A stretch of 64,000 bases of DNA from an uncultured Bacillota bacterium (GCA_949299565.1 OX437086.1:290919-354918); one strand, 5' to 3'. Numbered from the stretch's first letter, positions 18,469-27,155 are shown. Made by a program: numbers and translations. The notes: generated by a model not told the origin, from the sequence alone.

Positions 18469-19029
18469 ATGGCTTCTAAAATGATAACGAAAGAAGACGC
18501 CCCGCGAGTTGTTTTTGCTTGCGCGATGGCTCTATTTTATCTAATTTGCATTATTTTATTAGTTTCTCCGGCTGTGACGCTTAACATTGTAATGTATTCA
18601 TCTGTTGGACTTTCCTTTTTTGATCTTATCGGAACAATTGGTGATCTTCAGTATTTCTCACAATCTCCTGGCTCGGGATTCGGAGGTTTGACGGGATTAT
18701 TGAGCGTAGTTCTTATAATCGCCTCCGTTATCGGAATCATCATTTTTGTTTGCCTTGTCTTTTTTAAAAGCCCATCTATGAAAAAATTGACGTCGTCCTA
18801 TTTAATTTGCAGTGGCATCTTCCTCCTTTTATTGGGAATTTGCGCTTTTATCAGCGCCGGTCTTATTTCGAATGAAATCAATAAATATTACATGGAAAAC
18901 GATGTTGCCATCGCAACGACTTTCATGAGCGGAGGAGGCCTTACCTATATTATTTTCGGAGCCTTGCTTATTACAGTATGGGCCGTTGTTCGCAAGAAAA
19001 TGAAGTTTTTTAACGAAGAGAACATATAA
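18469..19029 (+). CDS. Four-span membrane protein, paralogue 3 of 3
   Basis: 186 aa. The ATG at 18469 is preceded by GAGGTGG; the GTG at 18460 is part of that site. It keeps LVSPAVTLNIV, FFDLIGTIGDLQYFS, FGGLTGLLSVVL and FMSGGGLTYIIFGALLI, so it is closer to paralogue 2 than to paralogue 1. Function unknown; the strict conservation of the loop motifs across copies suggests a shared structural or sensing role. Confidence 0.75.
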   Translation: MASKMITKEDAPRVVFACAMALFYLICIILLVSPAVTLNIVMYSSVGLSFFDLIGTIGDLQYFSQSPGSGFGGLTGLLSVVLIIASVIGIIIFVCLVFFKSPSMKKLTSSYLICSGIFLLLLGICAFISAGLISNEINKYYMENDVAIATTFMSGGGLTYIIFGALLITVWAVVRKKMKFFNEENI

Positions 19030-19057
19030 AAAGAGTTCCATCAGGAACTCTTTTTTT
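19029..19057. terminator. Bidirectional intrinsic terminator
   Basis: AAAGAGTTCC, ATCA and GGAACTCTTT followed by TTTT on the + strand and by TTTTTATAT on the minus strand, so it can also end the convergent superoxide reductase transcript. The stem repeats that at 18351. Confidence 0.85.
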
Positions 19058-19074
19058 GTTTCAGAAATTCAATC

Positions 19075-19440
19075 TTAGAATTCAGTTTTCCAAAGACCGT
19101 GGAGGTTGCAGTAAGCATAAGCAGTTCCATGCTCAGCGTACGGGAAACTAGCCTCTGGCTTGCCAAGATGATCAAGGTAAATGATGTGGAAATTGTTTTC
19201 AGTTTCTAAAGCCAACCAACCGATATAATGCGGTTCAGTCATCGGGTGCGGAACGCTTCCACATTTGACGAGTAATTTGTCTCCAGTTTTTTCTACAACT
19301 GGAACGTGTTTTTCGGCTGCAGCATCGACGCTATTGGCTTCTAAAAGTTCCATTGGCGTTCCGCAGCACACGAGTTGGCCACCGCCTTCTTCAACTAAAG
19401 CGACGATGTTGCCACATATAGGGCAGCGATAAATTTTCAT
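19075..19440 (-). CDS. dfx: Desulfoferrodoxin (superoxide reductase)
   Basis: Reduces superoxide to peroxide without making oxygen, a defence typical of anaerobes. The N-terminal desulforedoxin module has Cys6, Cys9, Cys25 and Cys26; the catalytic SOR iron ligands are seen in EKHVPV, VPHPMTEPHYIGW and CNLHGLW. Length 121 aa is usual for the two-iron form. AAGGAG precedes the ATG. Standing alone as a single gene, it supports an anaerobic lifestyle for the host. Confidence 0.96.
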   Translation of the reverse strand: MKIYRCPICGNIVALVEEGGGQLVCCGTPMELLEANSVDAAAEKHVPVVEKTGDKLLVKCGSVPHPMTEPHYIGWLALETENNFHIIYLDHLGKPEASFPYAEHGTAYAYCNLHGLWKTEF

Positions 19441-19501
19441 ATTTTTTCTTCTCCTTATTCTTACTTTAATACTAATTTAGAAAACTTCAATTCAAGTGCT
19501 T

Positions 19502-19507
19502 TATAAT
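19502..19507 (+). promoter_or_regulatory. -10 box placed for leaderless transcription
   Basis: TATAAT ends seven bases before the GTG start at 19515, so transcription would begin at or next to the start codon. No Shine-Dalgarno is present between them and the -35 is poor. Confidence 0.5.
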
Positions 19508-19514
19508 AACGACT

Positions 19515-20102
19515 GTGACTGAACAAAATGTGCGTATTAATCTAGTAGGCTCCTATTTTTATAAGGACAGTCAGCCTCTTCGCCTTCTATTAGAAGAGAA
19601 TGAGAGCAAAAAAGCGGAATTAACCTCCCTTTTATCTTTTCGTGCGCCTCATGATAAGAAACCTACCGATAGATTAAGAAAGATGTTCCCGTTTGTCACT
19701 ACATTCCTAAAACATTATCATCTTCCATTGAATAAAGAAAAAAACAATCTCTGTTTTCAATTGATGATTGAGATTTTAAAAAAGGAGGAACTTCCTTATT
19801 TATTGCGTTTGGCCTCTTTTGATTTCTTTTCCGCTCATACATTTTTGGCTTTGTCACAATTTCAAAAGGAACGGGAAACCATTCTATTCGATGCTTATTC
19901 ATTCTTTTACGAAAGAGAGATTGCTCAGGAAATTGTTGAGCATCAACCATTAGATAAAACGCCAGTACCCCTCATTTATCCATTAGAAGATTTAAGCAGT
20001 GTCTTTTATGGATATCTGCGCAATATCAGCTTTATTTTAGAGGAAATGATAAGGGAGATTCGCCACCTTAATTCTCTTCATAAGGATGCACGAGATTTGT
20101 AA
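19515..20102 (+). CDS. Hypothetical protein, probably cytoplasmic
   Basis: 195 aa, not recognised. It is mostly helical and rich in Phe, Leu, Lys and Glu (FPFVTTFLKHYHLPL, LRLASFDFFSAHTFLALSQF), with no signal peptide or membrane span. The start is a GTG seven bases behind a TATAAT, consistent with a leaderless message. Its 3' end overlaps the convergent CDF transporter gene by 35 bp. No family assignment is made. Confidence 0.6.
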   Translation: MTEQNVRINLVGSYFYKDSQPLRLLLEENESKKAELTSLLSFRAPHDKKPTDRLRKMFPFVTTFLKHYHLPLNKEKNNLCFQLMIEILKKEELPYLLRLASFDFFSAHTFLALSQFQKERETILFDAYSFFYEREIAQEIVEHQPLDKTPVPLIYPLEDLSSVFYGYLRNISFILEEMIREIRHLNSLHKDARDL

Positions 20103-21255
20103 CGAGGAGAATTTTTGAATCATTCAACGCGTTATAAAGAAAGGAATCGATTTCCTCTTTTTTAAGTTTAACTTCATATGGCTCGACAATGTCGAGATGA
20201 ACTTCAAGTTTTTCTTTATCGGTTGAACAAGAAAAATCATGGAAGCGTAAACGAGGATCTAATTGTTTTAAAGACTCGCTTATTTTATTTTTGAGTTCTT
20301 TTTCTTCGCTTGAAAGAACGCTTATCGGATCAACGTGAATTGTTACGTTGGCCCCACAAGATTCATGGATTTTATTTTCGAGTTTTGTTGCGATTAAATG
20401 AGCGGAGTCTAAAGACGTCGTTTCCGGTATCTCAATATGCAAAGAAATGAAAGAATTTAAAGGTCCGTAATCATGAATCATCAAATCATGGAAAGCGACA
20501 ATCTCTTTTTCATTTTTCAAAAGCGCAGTTATTTTTTCGATTTTTTCTTTGCTGGCTTTTTGTCCGATAAGCGGAGACGAGGTCTCTTTGAGCATGCGAA
20601 AGCCCGAAAAGATGACAAAAAGCGAAGCTAAAAGTCCCATATAACCATCTAGAAAATCATAGGAAAGGAAATATGAGAGGAAGGCAGAAATTAAGATTGC
20701 TAAATTAGATAGGGAATCAGTCAAAGCATCTAAAGACGTCGCTTTTAAAGCAGGACTAGAAAGAAGAAGCGACATTTTGTAAGTGTAATAAGCCTGTAGG
20801 AGCTTAAGAAAAAGGGAAATAGATAAAATCACAAGCGTTGAGACGACATAAGAATTCAATTCGCCTTCAATGATTTTTAGAAGTGATTCATAGAATAATT
20901 GCGCTCCAAGCATCAAAACGATGACTGAAATGATTAAGCCGGCGATGTATTCGATGCGAGCGTGTCCGAAAGGATGTTCCTTATCGGCGGGTTTAGCCGC
21001 CATCTTAAAAGAAACTAAAGAAACGACGGAAGAAGAAATGTCCGCGATGTTATTGATGGTATCGGCGAGAAGTGCGGCAGAAAAAACGCCATTGACCTCT
21101 AAGAGGAGAATTGCCGCTACAAGTTTTAAAATCACCAGGATGGCATTGATGACAATTCCGAGGTAACTAGCCAATAGTCCGTGTTTCTTTCGCACGAGCG
21201 GGTCAGACAAATTTTGATAGTCTTTGATGAAAAGACGTCTTAGGAGAGTGAGCAT
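20068..21255 (-). CDS. Cation diffusion facilitator (CDF) family transporter
   Basis: Divalent metal/proton antiporter of 395 aa with six predicted spans followed by a cytoplasmic domain of about 190 residues. The metal site pairs are DTINNIAD in span 2 and DALTD in span 5, i.e. DxxxD-like pairs instead of the HxxxD of zinc exporters; KEHPFGHARIEY follows span 2 as in all CDF proteins. This pattern is seen in manganese-type members, so Mn or Fe export is more likely than Zn, though not proven. Confidence 0.88.
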   Translation of the reverse strand: MLTLLRRLFIKDYQNLSDPLVRKKHGLLASYLGIVINAILVILKLVAAILLLEVNGVFSAALLADTINNIADISSSVVSLVSFKMAAKPADKEHPFGHARIEYIAGLIISVIVLMLGAQLFYESLLKIIEGELNSYVVSTLVILSISLFLKLLQAYYTYKMSLLLSSPALKATSLDALTDSLSNLAILISAFLSYFLSYDFLDGYMGLLASLFVIFSGFRMLKETSSPLIGQKASKEKIEKITALLKNEKEIVAFHDLMIHDYGPLNSFISLHIEIPETTSLDSAHLIATKLENKIHESCGANVTIHVDPISVLSSEEKELKNKISESLKQLDPRLRFHDFSCSTDKEKLEVHLDIVEPYEVKLKKEEIDSFLYNALNDSKILLVTNLVHPYEEN

Positions 21256-21330
21256 CGGTTAATGATTATAAGTTTTCTCTTTTCAATTAAGTACTCTAAA
21301 TTAATATCTAGTTTCAGAAACCAGTTAGCA

Positions 21331-21358
21331 TTGATTTTATTACTAGCATTCTTATAAT
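21331..21358 (+). promoter_or_regulatory. Promoter for a leaderless hemolysin III family gene
   Basis: TTGATT (21331-21336), a 16-bp spacer and TATAAT (21353-21358). The ATG at 21365 starts six bases after the -10, exactly where the +1 is expected. Confidence 0.65.
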
Positions 21359-21364
21359 AGCCTC

Positions 21365-22024
21365 ATGGCAGTTGAATTACCGAATTATTCCCGCAAGCAA
21401 GAACTTTGGAATTCTTTGACGCATGCTTTAGGAGTTCTTTTCGCTTTAATTGGTGGCCCCTTTCTTTTAATTAAGGCAGCTGATAGCAGTGATAGTTATA
21501 AAATCGTCAGTGCTTCCGTTTTTGTGTTCTCTTTGCTTCTTCTTTATAGCGTTTCGGCTTTATACCACGGACTGCCTATTTCAAAAGGAAAAAAAGTCTT
21601 CCGTGTTTTAGATCACGACATGGTCTTCTTTTTAATCATGGGGACTTATACGCCATATTGTCTTGTTTCGCTCCGTAGTTATAGCCCGGCCTGGGGCTGG
21701 AGCATTTGGGCAATCGTAATGGTTTTAGGAATCGTTGGGATTGTTTTAAATTCCTGCAATTTAAAGAAGTTCGCAGTCTTTTCAATGATTGATTATTTAT
21801 TGATGGGGTGGATTTGCGTTATTTCAATTTATCCTCTTTTAATGTCATTAGGCTGGTGGCCGGGTTTCTTTCTTCTTTTGATGGGCGGCATTTCTTATTC
21901 TTTCGGCGCGATCCTTTACGGACTTGGCAAAAAACATAGTCCGTGGTTTCACACAATCTTTCATCTTTTTGTTCTTTTAGGCACGCTTTTGATGTTTCTT
22001 TCCATCTATTTCTACGTTATTTAG
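21365..22024 (+). CDS. Hemolysin III family (PAQR-like) membrane protein
   Basis: 219-aa integral membrane protein with seven predicted spans. The conserved zinc-site residues of the YqfA/HlyIII/PAQR family are visible: SALYHGLP at the end of span 2 region, the RVLDHDMVF segment and HTIFHLFVLLGT near the C-terminus. Some relatives have been linked to membrane fluidity or lipid handling; hemolysis itself is not implied. It has a leaderless promoter and is followed 16 bp later by the metalloprotease gene. Confidence 0.92.
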   Translation: MAVELPNYSRKQELWNSLTHALGVLFALIGGPFLLIKAADSSDSYKIVSASVFVFSLLLLYSVSALYHGLPISKGKKVFRVLDHDMVFFLIMGTYTPYCLVSLRSYSPAWGWSIWAIVMVLGIVGIVLNSCNLKKFAVFSMIDYLLMGWICVISIYPLLMSLGWWPGFFLLLMGGISYSFGAILYGLGKKHSPWFHTIFHLFVLLGTLLMFLSIYFYVI

Positions 22025-22026
22025 GC

Positions 22027-22032
22027 TATAAT
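22027..22032 (+). promoter_or_regulatory. -10 box placed for leaderless transcription
   Basis: TATAAT begins two bases after the previous TAG and ends eight bases before the ATG at 22041. The -35 region, inside the upstream gene, is weak. Confidence 0.45.
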
Positions 22033-22040
22033 CTTTCCGC

Positions 22041-23693
22041 ATGGAAAAGAGAAGAGTTGTTCGATATCTTTCTTATGTTTTCTTCACTTTTTTCTTCTTT
22101 TTATTTGTGAGTGCTTGTTCAGGTCCTATCAGTTCTAATGATTATCGCTATATTGAAGGAATCTCTTTAAAGAGAAGTTCACCCTCTTCTTTAACGTTAG
22201 AAGATTTTCGTTACGATCGTAGCGGAAGGCGGAAACCGATTATGCCGAGTCAAGGCGAAGTGCCGCTTCTTGTGATTCCTGTCGAATTTTCTGATTTTCC
22301 GTTTTCAAATAATGATTTAGATTCTCTTCTCCGCGCTTTCGGGGAAAAAGAGAATGATTATTGGTATTCCCTGAAGGATTATTACAGAGAATCGTCTTTT
22401 AACAAACTATCGCTAAAACCTTCAGTCGCTGATGTTTATGAAGTCGGAATGACTGCTGGTGAATTTATGAGCCAGACTACGACTTCCAGTAGACGCACGC
22501 TTGATTTGCTTCGCGAAGCAGTTGAATTTTATCGCAAAAACAGCGAAAGCAATTTACAAGAATTTGATAGCAACAATGACGGCTTTATCGATACGGTATA
22601 TCTAATTTATTCTTCACCTGATTATCGCTCTATCGGAAACGATGACCCTTATAAAGACTTAACAGCAACGCAAAAAGAAGAATTTTGGGCTTACACAAAT
22701 TGGGATTATAGCAGCGAAAGCGATTTAAATTCGCCAAATCCGAGCGCCTATTGTTGGCTTTCGATTTCTTTTTTGAATGATGGCTCAATAAGTGGCGGAG
22801 ACGCTCATACCTTGATTCACGAGACCGGTCACCTTTTGGGTCTACCAGATTATTACAATGTCGATCAAGGAGACGCCAGTTCTCGTGTCGATCCGCTTTA
22901 TCGCGATTATGGTCCGCTTGGCGGTTTAGATATGATGGATCTCAATATTGGCGATCACAACGCTTTCAGCAAGATGGCCTTAGGATGGCTTGAACCGGTC
23001 GTCATTGATGAGGACGCCTCGTTTCCTCTTGCCGTTGAATTAAAAGATTCATTCGTGGGACGCGAAGCTCTTGTGCTTGAAAGTCCTTATCAAAGTTATA
23101 ACAATCCTTTCAGCGAATACATACTCGTAGAACTTTATAATCCGGGCTTCTTGAATCAACTAGATGCTCAGACGATGTATCGAGGATATTATCCGAAAAA
23201 TTTCTTTATGCCGGGCTTAAAGATTTATCACGTCGACGCGCGCGTTAGAAGTTATCGCAACACTTTAGGGAGCGTGATTCGGGAGGAATATTTAGACCCT
23301 GTCGATGAGAGCGTTCTCAATAATGATTCACGCAGCAATTGGCATGTCCTCGAGATGTCTAACACGCCAAGCGAGTCGGCTGCCCAAAATTATCGGCTCT
23401 TGCATCTTCTAGAATCTGATGGCGAATTGACTTTCAATAATCTCCATTATGAAGAAGTGGGAGGCCCTATTTACGCTAACAATAGTACTTTGTTTTATCC
23501 GGAAGATGGTAAAAGCACTTTTGAATCCAAAAAATTTAAAGACTTTTTTGCGAATAATGATGGAAATGGGAATTTCCTCTTTAATGACGGGAATCAGTTT
23601 CCTTATACTTTGAGAGTTAATGGTATTCGTGGAAATTTAAACGAAGGCTATGAAATTAGTATTACTATTGACGTAAAAGAAAGCGAATTATGA
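22041..23693 (+). CDS. M6-like metalloprotease domain lipoprotein
   Basis: Secreted zinc protease of 550 aa. The long hydrophobic signal ends in the lipobox VSAC (Cys26). The zinc motif HETGH is at residues 260-264, followed by LLGLPDYYN as in M6/immune-inhibitor-A-like enzymes, and DSNNDGFIDTVYLIY precedes it as in this family. The remaining C-terminal part is probably beta-rich. It overlaps smpB by 4 bp (ATGA). Substrate unknown; anchoring to the outer membrane face suggests extracellular protein degradation. Confidence 0.88.
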   Translation: MEKRRVVRYLSYVFFTFFFFLFVSACSGPISSNDYRYIEGISLKRSSPSSLTLEDFRYDRSGRRKPIMPSQGEVPLLVIPVEFSDFPFSNNDLDSLLRAFGEKENDYWYSLKDYYRESSFNKLSLKPSVADVYEVGMTAGEFMSQTTTSSRRTLDLLREAVEFYRKNSESNLQEFDSNNDGFIDTVYLIYSSPDYRSIGNDDPYKDLTATQKEEFWAYTNWDYSSESDLNSPNPSAYCWLSISFLNDGSISGGDAHTLIHETGHLLGLPDYYNVDQGDASSRVDPLYRDYGPLGGLDMMDLNIGDHNAFSKMALGWLEPVVIDEDASFPLAVELKDSFVGREALVLESPYQSYNNPFSEYILVELYNPGFLNQLDAQTMYRGYYPKNFFMPGLKIYHVDARVRSYRNTLGSVIREEYLDPVDESVLNNDSRSNWHVLEMSNTPSESAAQNYRLLHLLESDGELTFNNLHYEEVGGPIYANNSTLFYPEDGKSTFESKKFKDFFANNDGNGNFLFNDGNQFPYTLRVNGIRGNLNEGYEISITIDVKESEL

Positions 23694-24169
23694 CGAGAAA
23701 AAAAGAAAGCGGTGTTTTGTTAGAGAATAGACGTGCTCGTTATGAGTATTTTTTATCTGATTTTCTTGTAGCAGGTCTCGTTTTGAAAGGAACGGAAATT
23801 AAATCGCTTCGTAAACACGATGCGGGAATTACGGATGCTTATATTTATGTGCGCGACGGAGAGGCTTTTGTGGCCAATATGCACATCGCTCCATACAAAG
23901 AAGGAAATATCTTTAATGTCGATCACCTTCGCGACCGCAAATTGCTTTTGAACAAAAAAGAATTACGGCGTTTAGCTAACGCTTTAAAGGACGGGGGGCT
24001 TACATGCGTCCCGACAAAGGTTTTTCTTTCGCATGGCTATGCAAAAATGGAGATTGCTTTAGCAAAAGGCAAAAAACTGCATGATAAACGCGCGACTTTG
24101 AAAAAAGAAATAGCTGAACGGGAGGCCAACGCCTTTCGACAAGGACGGAGGGGAACTTTCGACGAATGA
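23690..24169 (+). CDS. smpB: SsrA-binding protein SmpB
   Basis: Brings tmRNA to stalled ribosomes. 159 aa. LKGTEIKSLRKHDAGITDAY is the conserved RNA-binding core and HDKRATLKKEIAER the C-terminal tail that enters the decoding site. The ATG overlaps the TGA of the protease gene. tmRNA itself is not found in the window. Confidence 0.96.
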   Translation: MTRKKESGVLLENRRARYEYFLSDFLVAGLVLKGTEIKSLRKHDAGITDAYIYVRDGEAFVANMHIAPYKEGNIFNVDHLRDRKLLLNKKELRRLANALKDGGLTCVPTKVFLSHGYAKMEIALAKGKKLHDKRATLKKEIAEREANAFRQGRRGTFDE

Positions 24170-25395
24170 AGTTTTCTGAGGTTTTGCTTTCCTTAAAACA
24201 AAGCGATATGACGATGAGACGCTACGAACGCGCCTCTTTTGATGAATTTTGCAAAGCCTATGACATCAAAATCGACTTTCCGTTTATTCATGTGACTGGC
24301 AGCAATGGAAAAGGAAGCGTCATCAACTTTTTATCGTCTATTTACACTAATGCCGGGTATCGTGTAGGCACTTATTTGTCGCCATATCATAAAAGTCCGA
24401 CCGAAACGCTTTGGTGTCGGAGAAAACCGATTGATGAAAAAGAATATTCTTCAATCTACGAAGAATATCTCAGCGGTTTTAAAAAATACAATCTCAGCTC
24501 CTTTGAGCGCGAAACAATCGTAGCCATCAAATACTTTCAAAGGCAGAAAGTTGATTTGGCAATCCTCGAATGCGGGATGGGGGGCACGCTTGACGCCACA
24601 AACATCGAAGGCTCTTTTCCACTTTTAGCAATCATCACAAGCATCAGCGAAGAGCATCTCAAGTTTTTAGGACCGACCATCGAAGATGTTGCTCGAGCAA
24701 AACTCGGAATCTTAAAGGAAGGTGGACATCTTCTTTTAGGACAAGTGTCAGATAACTTATTAGCGCTTGCTAAAAATGATTGTTTGAAAAAGCAAGCAAC
24801 GCTTTATCAAGTAAAGGATTTTAAAATCATTTCGCATAATCAAAGCGCGTTTTGCTTTGATTTTCTTTCTTATAATCAACTGAGCATCAATGCAAATAGC
24901 GATTTAATGATTAAGAACGCTACAATGGCCATTGAAGCGGCAGAGATTCTTCGTTTATCATTTCCTTTCAAGCGAAACGATATCGTAAAAGCTATGCAAA
25001 CTCCTGCTCTTCCTGGCCGTTTTGAAAGAATTGGTCCCTTTTTATTAGACGGAGCCCATAATCCAGAAGCAATTTGCGATGCTTTGCCAGCTTATTTAGC
25101 CTTCAGTAAAGGAGATTCAACGCTTCTTTTCGCTTCTTTTGATGATAAAAACATTAAAGAAGAACTGAGAATCTTAAGAGGTGCTGGTTATCATGTAAAT
25201 TTGACTAATTTTAATCATAAGCGCGCTCACGATTTTTCGCTTGAGAAGGCAATAGAAGGAACGCGTTTCTTTTTTGATTTTAAAAGCGCGATTGGCACTC
25301 TCCTTCAAGAAGGGCATAAGCGTATAGTTATCTGCGGATCGCTTGCTTTCGTTTATGAGGTACGCGATTACTTGAAGGAGTATTTAGATGATTAA
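24166..25395 (+). CDS. folC: Folylpolyglutamate synthase / dihydrofolate synthase
   Basis: Adds glutamate to folates. Mur-ligase fold with the P-loop VTGSNGKGSV, the GMGGTLDATN segment and DGAHNPEA in the C-terminal domain. 409 aa, within the family range. Start and stop overlaps with smpB (4 bp) and the next gene (8 bp) show a tightly packed operon. Pairing with an ECF folate S component suggests that it traps imported folate inside the cell. Confidence 0.95.
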   Translation: MKFSEVLLSLKQSDMTMRRYERASFDEFCKAYDIKIDFPFIHVTGSNGKGSVINFLSSIYTNAGYRVGTYLSPYHKSPTETLWCRRKPIDEKEYSSIYEEYLSGFKKYNLSSFERETIVAIKYFQRQKVDLAILECGMGGTLDATNIEGSFPLLAIITSISEEHLKFLGPTIEDVARAKLGILKEGGHLLLGQVSDNLLALAKNDCLKKQATLYQVKDFKIISHNQSAFCFDFLSYNQLSINANSDLMIKNATMAIEAAEILRLSFPFKRNDIVKAMQTPALPGRFERIGPFLLDGAHNPEAICDALPAYLAFSKGDSTLLFASFDDKNIKEELRILRGAGYHVNLTNFNHKRAHDFSLEKAIEGTRFFFDFKSAIGTLLQEGHKRIVICGSLAFVYEVRDYLKEYLDD

Positions 25396-26176
25396 TAACG
25401 GACTCAGCGAAACACGGAAACTTGCTTATGCTTCAATCATTTTGGCTCTAGCCATTGTTTTTACTGTTATTGCGAAATTATTTTCGATTCCCGGTTTCCC
25501 GTTTCTTCGCTTTTCTCTGGCTCCTGCCTTGTTGCTTTTTTCTTCTTTGACGCTTGGACCGCTTTATGGCGGACTCATCGGCTTTCTTTCCGATTTAATT
25601 CCGGCCTTTATTTATCCGACGGGAGCATATAACTTTTTAATCAGTTTTGTCTATTTGCTTTTTGGCGTTTTGGCATATCTTCTCCTTCTTTTAGTTCGAA
25701 AATTTTCTAAAACTTTCAGTACTCCCTATCCTTTTATTGCCGTTCTTCTTTTTTCGTTCCTTCTCCTTGTCGTTATTTTTTATGGAACGGATTGGCTTGA
25801 TTCATCTTTCGGCGAAGCTTCTTATTGGGCGAAGCCTCTTGTTCTTGCTTTATCTTTCATTGTCGATATGGGCCTTTATCTCGGCGTCTATTTTTATGGG
25901 CGAAAAAAAGGCAAAGAAAGTTTTTCTCTCCTTTATCGTCTTTCTTTCATCGCTTCTTTCAGCGATTTATTGATTCTTGATTTTCTTAAGGCGTTAGCCT
26001 TTTATCTTTATTACACTTACATTTTGGCTGGGGGCAGTTTTCTAGGTTATGGTGTCTATCTTTCAATGATTGTGGTGGGGACGCCGATCAATGTGCTTTT
26101 AATGATTTTCATCAATAGTTTGATGTTTTTCGAACCCGGGATTGCCAAGCGTTTGAAATTAGAAAGAGTTTTGTGA
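25388..26176 (+). CDS. folT: ECF transporter S component, probable folate type (FolT)
   Basis: Substrate-binding membrane subunit that would dock on the EcfA1-EcfA2-EcfT module encoded at 29328-31862. The first half matches FolT well: LRFSLAPALLLFSSLTLGPL, GGLIGFLSDLIPAFIYPTGA. At 262 aa it is much longer than the usual 165-180, with extra hydrophobic segments in the C-terminal half that are not standard for S components. Overlap with folC by 8 bp strongly supports folate as ligand. Confidence 0.8.
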   Translation: MINNGLSETRKLAYASIILALAIVFTVIAKLFSIPGFPFLRFSLAPALLLFSSLTLGPLYGGLIGFLSDLIPAFIYPTGAYNFLISFVYLLFGVLAYLLLLLVRKFSKTFSTPYPFIAVLLFSFLLLVVIFYGTDWLDSSFGEASYWAKPLVLALSFIVDMGLYLGVYFYGRKKGKESFSLLYRLSFIASFSDLLILDFLKALAFYLYYTYILAGGSFLGYGVYLSMIVVGTPINVLLMIFINSLMFFEPGIAKRLKLERVL

Positions 26177-26439
26177 AACTTCAAGAAAATGTAAAGATAA
26201 AAAATAAGCGTTGATTTTTAATGAAATAAGAAGTTCGGAAACTTATTAGTTTGTCAGAAGATGTGCGTAGATGCTTATCTTTGCTATTTTTCTGAAATAA
26301 CAAAAAAATAGCGGCAGCTATAAAAACTGATTATTTTTTCTTTATAAAAATCATTAAAAAGCAAAAGCGCAATTTTTGTCTTTTCTTCCAACTTTTTTCG
26401 GGTATGATTTAAGTGCTCTTAAAGAGCTAGAGGTGTTGT
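26177..26439 (+). promoter_or_regulatory. AT-rich intergenic region with promoter and +1 palindrome of the wHTH gene
   Basis: TATGAT at 26403-26408 is the likely -10. The 13-base palindrome GCTCTTAAAGAGC (26415-26427) begins about at the expected +1 and ends just before the Shine-Dalgarno GAGGTG, a position suited to an operator, possibly for autoregulation. Farther upstream, GCTATTTTT (26283-26291) and AAAAATAGC (26304-26312) make an inverted repeat. Nothing else is recognised in this stretch. Confidence 0.5.
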
Positions 26440-26763
26440 ATGAGTGAGATTGAGATTGAGCGTCTCGATGGCTCGGTGGTTCTTTGCGATTTAGAAGCGC
26501 GAACCCTGGCAGCCGGACGTTATCGGGTAAAATTTACCCCTCTAGAGTGGGCGATTTTGACAACGCTTTATGAAGCGCGACCAAAGATTGTTTCGCGCAA
26601 CGAATTGTTGCACACCATTTGGGGAAATGAGCACGAATGGAATACGCGCACGATTGACGTGCACATCACATCAATCCGTAAAAAATTAGCCTACATCAAA
26701 GGCGCGCGCATTGATTCAATTTATGGCCAAGGCTACAAATTGGTGATGTTGAATCGTTTCTAA
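26440..26763 (+). CDS. Stand-alone OmpR/PhoB-type winged-helix DNA-binding protein
   Basis: 107 aa forming only the effector domain of an OmpR-type regulator: FTPLEWAILTTLYEARPKIVSRNELLHTIWG includes the transactivation loop and HTIDVHITSIRKKL-like recognition helix (seen as TRTIDVHITSIRKKL), ending in the wing IYGQGYKLV. No receiver domain or partner kinase gene is adjacent, so control cannot be by the usual phosphorylation. A palindrome at its probable +1 suggests autoregulation. Strong terminators follow, so it is a single-gene unit. Confidence 0.85.
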   Translation: MSEIEIERLDGSVVLCDLEARTLAAGRYRVKFTPLEWAILTTLYEARPKIVSRNELLHTIWGNEHEWNTRTIDVHITSIRKKLAYIKGARIDSIYGQGYKLVMLNRF

Positions 26764-26771
26764 TCTTAAGA

Positions 26772-26796
26772 GGCCGACCGATGGTCGGTCTTTTTT
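26772..26796 (+). terminator. Intrinsic terminator of the wHTH gene
   Basis: CCGACC, GAT and GGTCGG followed by TCTTTTTT. Confidence 0.88.
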
Positions 26797-26913
26797 AATT
26801 AAAGTTTAAGATGTGCACTTTCTCTTTTATAAAAAACTTGGACAGTGTCATTATTGCCTTCTTGTTTCAAGAAATGCTTCCTTGTTAAACTCTCCTTCGT
26901 GAAGGACGAAAAT

Positions 26914-27063
26914 ATGAAACCGGAAAGCCACATGAACAATAAACGAAGCCGTTTCGATTACGATTGTGATTTGGCTTTTGCCGAAGCGACTTCAGTCAGC
27001 GAGACGCGCGAAGCTTTAGAAGCCTCATATCTCCAACAACATAAGGGTTCCTCTTCTAAATAA
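26914..27063 (+). CDS. Small acidic/basic protein, 49 aa, unknown
   Basis: ATG with GAAGGA just upstream, 49 codons, then a strong terminator 20 bp later. The protein is hydrophilic (FDYDCDLAFAEATSVSET) without a signal or membrane span. A second ATG at codon 7 is possible. An isolated position between two terminators supports a genuine small gene, but no family is recognised. Confidence 0.6.
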   Translation: MKPESHMNNKRSRFDYDCDLAFAEATSVSETREALEASYLQQHKGSSSK

Positions 27064-27084
27064 AAATTTCTTTCATTCTCAACG

Positions 27085-27110
27085 AAGACCCTTTGGGTCT
27101 TTTTCTTTTT
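27085..27110 (+). terminator. Intrinsic terminator after the 49-aa gene
   Basis: AAGACCC, TTT and GGGTCTT followed by TTTCTTTTTC. Confidence 0.85.
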
Positions 27111-27155
27111 CTTGCTCCCCATAATTGACTAAAATACTTATTGAGGAGAAATCAT

